Positions 59,423 through 64,000 of a DNA stretch of 64,000 nt are shown piece by piece. Within the stretch, counting starts at the first letter, position 1, and each line of letters starts with the position of its first letter. The stretch is taken from the NCBI RefSeq assembly GCF_900155635.1, contig NZ_LT732540.1, positions 215,661 through 279,660 on the forward strand. Direction: 5' to 3'. Origin of the DNA: Olsenella urininfantis (GTDB lineage Bacteria; Actinomycetota; Coriobacteriia; Coriobacteriales; Atopobiaceae). Under the pieces are notes generated by a model. It did not search any database and was not told the DNA's origin. It saw only the letters and a list, made by a program, of their open reading frames with translations. The position numbers and the translations under genes are program-made.

Positions 59423-61933
59423 TTGAAGCTTGTAGTCACGGAGAAGAACGACGCGGCCCAGCAGATTGCCAGGCTCCTGTCCACCTCTGGGAAGCCCAAG
59501 GCCGACAAGGTCTATGACACGCCCGTATACCGCTTCTCGCGCGATGGGGAGGATTGGGTGACCATAGGCCTGCGCGGCCACATCATGGCGCCAGATTTCC
59601 CCCATGAGCTCAAGTACAGCGAGGACGAGGGCTGGTTTGCCGTCACCGAGGAGGGGGAGGTCCTTCCGGCCGCGGTTCCGGACAGCCTCGCCCGCCCGCC
59701 CTTCGAGACCAAGCGCAAGCCCTTCCTCAAGGACGGCATCGACATCAAGGGATGGAAGGTACCCAGCCTGCCCTACCTGGTGTGGGCCCCGGTGGAGAAG
59801 CTCCCCGCGGAGAAGGGCATCATCCGCGCGCTCAAGAACCTCGCCAAGAAGGCGGACTCCATCGTCATTGGCACGGACTTCGACCGCGAGGGGGAGCTCA
59901 TCGGCTCTGATGCCCTGCGCCAGATGCGCGAGGTTGCCCCCGGGACCCCCGTGAGCCGCGCGCGCTACTCCGCCTTCACCCGCGCGGAGATCGACCATGC
60001 CTTTGCCAACCTGGTTGACCTTGACCAGAACCTGGCGGACGCCGGCGAGAGTCGACAGTACATAGACCTCATCTGGGGTGCCGCCCTCACGCGCTACCTC
60101 ACCATGGCCCGCTTCGGCGGCTTTGGCAACGTCCGCTCGGCAGGTCGCGTGCAGACGCCCACCCTGGCCCTCGTGGTCGAGAAGGAGCGCGAGCGCCAGG
60201 CCTTCGTGCCCGAGGACTACTGGGTGCTCTGGGGCACGGCCGCGCCCGCGGGCAACAGGGACGAGGATGCCCGCTTCAAGATCACCCACGCCTCCGGCCG
60301 CTTCAAGGACAAGGCGGTCGCCGAGAGGGCCTTCGCGGCGGTGCGCGAGGCGAGGTCGGCCCAGGTGGTGAGCATCGAGCGCAAGAGCCGCACCACCCAG
60401 CCCCCCGCGCCCTTCAACACTACCTCGCTGCAGGCGGCGGCCGCGTCCGAGGGCATCTCTCCCGCGCGCACCATGCGCCTGGCCGAGTCCCTCTACATGG
60501 ACGGCCTCATCAGCTATCCCCGTGTCGACAACACGGTATACCCCAGCTCGCTCGACCTCAGGGACTGCGTGCGCACCATCTCCTCAGTGCCGCAGTACCG
60601 GCCCTTCTGCCAGGACCTCCTCAAGCAGGAGAGGCTCCATGCCACCCGCGGCAAGCAGGAGACCACGGACCACCCTCCCATCTACCCCACGGGAGCGGCC
60701 GATCCGGACAAGCTTGACCCTGGCGCGTGGAAGCTCTACAACCTCATCGCCCGGCGCTTCCTGGCAACGCTCTCGGTGGCCTCGGTGAGCGAGTCCACCA
60801 AGCTCTCGCTGGACGTGAGCGGAGAGGCCTTCTCGGCGTCTGGGACCGTGCTGGTAAAGCCCGGCTTCAGGGCCATCTATCCCTATGGCCAGAGACGAGA
60901 CGACCAGCTCCCTGCGCTTGCCGAGGGCGATCTTTGCGACGTCCTTTCGATGGACCTGGACGCCAAGCAGACGGAACCCCCCGCGCGCTACAGCCAGGGC
61001 CGCCTGATCCAGGAGATGGAGAGGCGCGGCCTGGGCACAAAGTCCACGCGCGCCTCGATCATCCAGCGCCTGTACGACGTGAAGTACCTCAAGGGAGACC
61101 CCGTGGAGCCCAGTCAGCTGGGCATGGCGGTCATCGAGGCGCTCACCCAGTACGCGCCCCACGTCACCAGCCCGGACATGACGGCCGAGCTCGAGGCGGA
61201 CATGACGAGCGTATCCGAGGGTGCCCAGACGCAAGGCCAGGTGGTAACGCACTCTCGCGCGCTGCTGGCAGGTATGATCGACCAGCTCATAGAGCACAAG
61301 GAGGACCTGGGAGAGGCCATTGCGGATGCGGTCACGGCGGACGCCAAGGTGGGCGTGTGCCCCAAGTGCGGGCGCGACCTGGTCATGAAGAGCTCGGCCA
61401 AGACGCGTGGCAACTTCATCGGTTGCATGGGCTGGCCAGACTGCGACGTGACCTACCCCGTGCCGTCCAACGTGAAGGTGGAGCCCATAGAGGGCGAGGC
61501 AGGCGTGTGTCCCGTGTGCGGGGCCCCGCGCATCAAGTGCAAGCCGTTCCGTTCGAAGGCATACGAGATATGCGTCAACCCCGCCTGCGAGACCAACCGC
61601 GAGCCTGACGGGGTGGTGGGGGAGTGCGCCGTCTGCAAGGCGGCTGGCGCTCACGGCGACCTGATCGCCCACAAGAGCGAGCGCACCGGCAAGCGCTTCA
61701 TCCGCTGCAGCAACTACGACGTCTGTGGCACAAGCTACCCGCTGCCCCAGCGCGGCGAGCTTCATGCCACGGGCGAGACCTGCCCGGACTGCGGGGCTCC
61801 CATGGTCGAGGTGATGACGCAGCGCGGGCCCTGGAGGATCTGCGTGAACATGGACTGCCCTGGCAAGGAGAAGAGGCCCGCTCGCGGCGGCCGCAAGACC
61901 GCTGGTCGTCGCAGGGGCGGCAAGAAGTCCTAG
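59423..61933 (+). CDS. topA: DNA topoisomerase I, archaeal-like type IA
   Basis: Relaxes negative supercoils through a Tyr-DNA intermediate. The 836-aa protein has the TOPRIM start LVVTEKNDAAQQIARLL, IGTDFDREGELIGSDALR (acid triad), GRVQTPTLALVV, and the active-site segment GLISYPRVDNTVYP with Tyr365. The YPR rather than YMRTDS sequence is the form seen in archaeal topoisomerase I. The C-terminus carries four topoisomerase-type zinc ribbons (CPKCGRD; CPVCGAP; ECAVCKAA; CPDCGAP) ending in a basic tail. The start is TTG (59423-59425) with AAAGGA upstream; the same ATG-less choice fits the alignment. Confidence 0.9.
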   Translation: MKLVVTEKNDAAQQIARLLSTSGKPKADKVYDTPVYRFSRDGEDWVTIGLRGHIMAPDFPHELKYSEDEGWFAVTEEGEVLPAAVPDSLARPPFETKRKPFLKDGIDIKGWKVPSLPYLVWAPVEKLPAEKGIIRALKNLAKKADSIVIGTDFDREGELIGSDALRQMREVAPGTPVSRARYSAFTRAEIDHAFANLVDLDQNLADAGESRQYIDLIWGAALTRYLTMARFGGFGNVRSAGRVQTPTLALVVEKERERQAFVPEDYWVLWGTAAPAGNRDEDARFKITHASGRFKDKAVAERAFAAVREARSAQVVSIERKSRTTQPPAPFNTTSLQAAAASEGISPARTMRLAESLYMDGLISYPRVDNTVYPSSLDLRDCVRTISSVPQYRPFCQDLLKQERLHATRGKQETTDHPPIYPTGAADPDKLDPGAWKLYNLIARRFLATLSVASVSESTKLSLDVSGEAFSASGTVLVKPGFRAIYPYGQRRDDQLPALAEGDLCDVLSMDLDAKQTEPPARYSQGRLIQEMERRGLGTKSTRASIIQRLYDVKYLKGDPVEPSQLGMAVIEALTQYAPHVTSPDMTAELEADMTSVSEGAQTQGQVVTHSRALLAGMIDQLIEHKEDLGEAIADAVTADAKVGVCPKCGRDLVMKSSAKTRGNFIGCMGWPDCDVTYPVPSNVKVEPIEGEAGVCPVCGAPRIKCKPFRSKAYEICVNPACETNREPDGVVGECAVCKAAGAHGDLIAHKSERTGKRFIRCSNYDVCGTSYPLPQRGELHATGETCPDCGAPMVEVMTQRGPWRICVNMDCPGKEKRPARGGRKTAGRRRGGKKS

Positions 61934-61946
61934 CGTCTTGCCGCGC

Positions 61947-62150
61947 GGTGGGTGAAAGCTCGCTTTTCCCGCCCGGTCACGCCCAAACGACGCATCCGCC
62001 CACCCGGAGTCCGCTTTCAGGTGGGCGAACGCGCACTTCTCGGCTAAAAGACGCGCGAAACCGCGCATTGACCCACCTGTGGGCGCTGCTGCGGTGGGCG
62101 AACGCGCGCACTTCGCGCCGAGGGCCCCTCTCGCCTCGCATCCGCCCACC
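61947..62150. repeat. 204-bp array 3: three 58-bp dyad units, period 73 bp
   Basis: Units at 61947-62004, 62020-62077, 62093-62150, with 15-bp spacers. Left boxes GGTGGGTGAAAGCTC, GGTGGGCGAACGCGC and GGTGGGCGAACGCGC; right boxes approximate their complements (CGCATTGACCCACC in the second). It begins 14 bp after the topA stop and ends 95 bp before tmk. No other feature was seen in 62151-62244. Confidence 0.9.
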
Positions 62151-62244
62151 GTGCCCCGTCCCTGCCGTGTGGTGCGGTCTGCTATCGTTTTGGGGCCGGG
62201 GCATGGCCTGCCCCTGTGGGACCAGACGGCGAGAGGGAAGAGGC

Positions 62245-62877
62245 ATGGGCATGGAAGTCGACCGCGGCGTGCTGGTCACCCTTGAGGGCGTGGACGGCTG
62301 CGGCAAGTCAACCCAGGCGGAGCTGCTCGCACGTTCGCTCGAGCGGGCGGGTCGCGAGGTCGTGCGCCTCAGGGAGCCCGGCGGCACACCGCTGGGCGAG
62401 AAGATCCGCAGTCTCCTGCTCGACCTCGCGAACACCGACATGTCCGATGAGTGCGAGGTCCTGCTCTACGAGGCATCCCGCGCCCAGCTCGTGCGCACGG
62501 TCGTGGAGCCCGCCCTCGCTCGCGGCGCCGTGGTCCTCTGCGACCGCTTCTTTGACTCCACCTACGCCTACCAGTACGGTGGCCGTGGCCTGGATGAGTC
62601 CCTCGTGCGGCGTTGCAACGTGCTGGGAAGCTGCGGCCTGATGCCTGACCTGACCCTCCTGTTCGACCTTGACCCCCGGTTTGCCCACGAGCGCGCGACG
62701 CGCGGTTGCGCCGACCGCATGGAGGCGGAGGGCCTTGACTTCCAGAGGCGCGTGCGCGAGGCCTTCCTGCGCGCGGCGGCGCTCGAGCCCGGTCGCTTTG
62801 TCGTGGTGGATGCCTCTGGCACCCCAGAGGAGGTTGCCGCCCGCGTCCAAGACGCCTGCACGGCCCTGCTTGCCTAG
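62245..62877 (+). CDS. tmk: Thymidylate kinase
   Basis: Phosphorylates dTMP to dTDP. The 210-aa protein has the P-loop LEGVDGCGKSTQAELL, the DR motif VLCDRFFDSTYAYQYGGRG, and the LID region with RGCADRMEAEGLDFQRRV. ATGs at 62245 and 62251 are both usable; GGAAGAGG lies before the first. It precedes holB by 83 bp, a common pairing, and array 3 lies just upstream. Confidence 0.93.
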   Translation: MGMEVDRGVLVTLEGVDGCGKSTQAELLARSLERAGREVVRLREPGGTPLGEKIRSLLLDLANTDMSDECEVLLYEASRAQLVRTVVEPALARGAVVLCDRFFDSTYAYQYGGRGLDESLVRRCNVLGSCGLMPDLTLLFDLDPRFAHERATRGCADRMEAEGLDFQRRVREAFLRAAALEPGRFVVVDASGTPEEVAARVQDACTALLA

Positions 62878-62960
62878 CGGACCCCGGCAACGGAACTACC
62901 ATATCAAGCTGCTACAATGTCCTATCCGTCCAACGGTTGTGCCATGTCGAGAGGGGACAG

Positions 62961-64000
62961 GTGGCCAAGACGCAAGATCAAAGCATGCCTGCGGCGCTGG
63001 CCCGCCTTGACCAGCAGCCCCGCGTCCAGCGCTTCTTCGCCACTGCCGTGAGCGCGCACAGGCTGAGCCACGCCTATCTCTTCCTAGGCGCCCCTGGATC
63101 TGGCATGGAGACGGCCGCCCTCGCGCTGGCCCAGTGCATCGTCTGTCCCAACGGCGGAGACGCCAGCTGCGACGAGTGCATCCGCGTCGCCCACCACACC
63201 CACCCTGACGTCCGCTTCCTCAGGCCTGGCAGCGCCAGTGGCTATCTCATCTCGCAGATTCGCGAGCTGGTCTCTGACGTGGCTCTTGCCCCCGTGCGCG
63301 CAACAAGCAAGGTCTACGTCATCGATGGCGCGGGCCTCCTCAGGGCAAGCTCTGCGAACGCCCTGCTCAAGACCATCGAGGAGCCTCCCGAGGGCGTGTA
63401 CTTCATCCTGCTTGCCCGCTCGGCGGCCTCGGTGCTTCCCACCATCGTCTCGCGCTGCCAGCAGGTTCCCTTCCGCGTGGTCTCCCCGGACGTCGCGGAG
63501 AAGGCCGTGGAGCTTGCCTCGGGCATCTCCGGCGCAGACGCGCGCATAGCGCTTTCCGTCGCGGGGACCCCCGAGCGGGCCGCAGAGTTTCTCGCCTCGT
63601 CTGACCGTCGCCAGCTGAGGCGCGTGGTGGTCCGCTCGCTCGCGGGTCTTGCCCGCGCCGACTCCTGGGACGTGCTCGTGTCCGCCAAGGAGATCCTGGA
63701 GGCCGTCCGCGCCCCTCTCGCAGATCTCAAGAGCGCGCAGGAGGCGGCCCTGGGCGAGAACGCCGACTACCTCGCCGCCTCCGCCCTCAAGCAGCTGGAG
63801 GACGCCAACAAGCGCGAGCTAACGGCACGGGAGCGTTCGGGTATGATGGAGGCTCTCTCTGCGGCAAGCTCCCTCCTGCGTGACGTGCTCATGCGCTGCG
63901 AGGGAGTGGGCGAGCGCATCGTCAACGAGGACAGCGCGGACGTGGTAGACCGCATCGCGCAGCAGGCGAGCACCGAGGGCGCCGTCAGGGCCCTCTCGGC
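62961..64000 (+). CDS. holB: DNA polymerase III delta' subunit (partial)
   Basis: A clamp-loader subunit of the AAA+ fold. The 3' end lies beyond the window; 346 codons are visible. The GTG at 62961 has GAGAGGGG upstream. Features: AHRLSHAYLFLGAPGSGMET (a degenerate P-loop), a zinc site CIVCPNGGDASCDECI, VYVIDGAGLLRASSANALLK, TIEEPPEGVYFILL, TIVSRCQQVPF. These match HolB. The remaining C-terminal collar domain is helical. Confidence 0.9.
   Translation, partial: MAKTQDQSMPAALARLDQQPRVQRFFATAVSAHRLSHAYLFLGAPGSGMETAALALAQCIVCPNGGDASCDECIRVAHHTHPDVRFLRPGSASGYLISQIRELVSDVALAPVRATSKVYVIDGAGLLRASSANALLKTIEEPPEGVYFILLARSAASVLPTIVSRCQQVPFRVVSPDVAEKAVELASGISGADARIALSVAGTPERAAEFLASSDRRQLRRVVVRSLAGLARADSWDVLVSAKEILEAVRAPLADLKSAQEAALGENADYLAASALKQLEDANKRELTARERSGMMEALSAASSLLRDVLMRCEGVGERIVNEDSADVVDRIAQQASTEGAVRALS

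Noticed and set aside
63001..64000. holB as a pseudogene because of the many short frames seen in it
   Set aside because: The frame from GTG 62961 is open to the window end with continuous HolB motifs; it lacks a stop only because the window ends.
1..64000. tRNA, rRNA or riboswitch genes
   Set aside because: I read the intergenic gaps on both strands and found no cloverleaf, rRNA block or recognised riboswitch core; a covariance-model scan would be the decisive test.

Overview
The window is about 64 kb of densely packed, high-GC (roughly two-thirds G+C) bacterial chromosome. GTG and TTG starts are frequent, intergenic gaps are short, and many convergent gene pairs share strong hairpin terminators. 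Gene content (MurT/GatD pair, EttA, LuxS-Pfs, CBS-DRTGG pyrophosphatase, an archaeal-like topoisomerase I, a BceRS-BceAB module, TatA/C) and base composition suggest a Gram-positive actinomycete of class Coriobacteriia, most like an Olsenella/Atopobiaceae member. That assignment is inferred from gene style and was not tested by a search. I see no tRNA, rRNA, transposase, prophage or cas gene.

Layout. 0-5.2 kb: end of proA, a CmpB-like membrane protein with an HD protein, an orphan, NADP isocitrate dehydrogenase, a DUF1292 protein and a 1-phosphofructokinase. 5.2-12.1 kb: a DUF3825 protein, the first 204-bp repeat array, an alpha/beta hydrolase, a shortened RecQ, TrmB and YfbR. 12.1-14.3 kb: murT with a gatD homologue that has lost its catalytic Cys and His. 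14.5-19.5 kb: an antimicrobial-peptide sensing and detoxification module (BceR, BceS, BceA, BceB) with a probable BceR operator. 19.5-28.4 kb: pyrophosphatase, L-asparaginase, a possibly truncated gene, a DMT exporter divergent from a LysR regulator, a MATE pump and EttA. 28.4-32.1 kb: a metal-uptake operon (ZinT lipoprotein, Tat-type ZnuA lipoprotein with an inserted domain, ZnuC, ZnuB) behind a promoter with a palindromic operator. 32.1-42.6 kb: M16 peptidase, DMT transporter, coiled-coil/lysozyme-like secreted protein, UspA, UppP, and two paralogous coiled-coil membrane proteins flanking a small membrane protein and a low-molecular-weight phosphatase. 42.6-50.7 kb: flotillin, YgbA, a cation diffusion facilitator, PcrA carrying an in-frame palindromic insert, MscS, and an SPFH protein with a ribbon-helix-helix protein. 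50.8-55 kb: the second array, luxS-pfs, DegV, NhaA. 55-64 kb: aspartate aminotransferase, TPR protein, STAS protein, tatA/tatC, topA, the third array, tmk and holB (cut by the window end).

The most unusual signal is non-coding. Three intergenic arrays (7301-7504, 50820-51023, 61947-62150) share exactly the same geometry: three 58-bp units separated by 15 bp (period 73 bp, 204 bp total). Each unit is bounded by inverted 15-bp boxes close to GGTGGGCNAAYGCGC. The box sequence and the spacing are kept while most of the DNA between boxes differs, which points to selection on spacing or on a three-hairpin structure. A single diverged box lies after bceB. Two further palindromic elements stand out: a tandem pair at 40193-40283, and an in-frame palindrome inside pcrA at 47847-47931.

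Functional links. The Tat-type ZnuA precursor would need the TatA/TatC pair encoded 28 kb away. LuxS and Pfs form the activated-methyl-cycle/AI-2 pair. UppP and BceAB both bear on undecaprenyl-pyrophosphate-targeting antibiotics.
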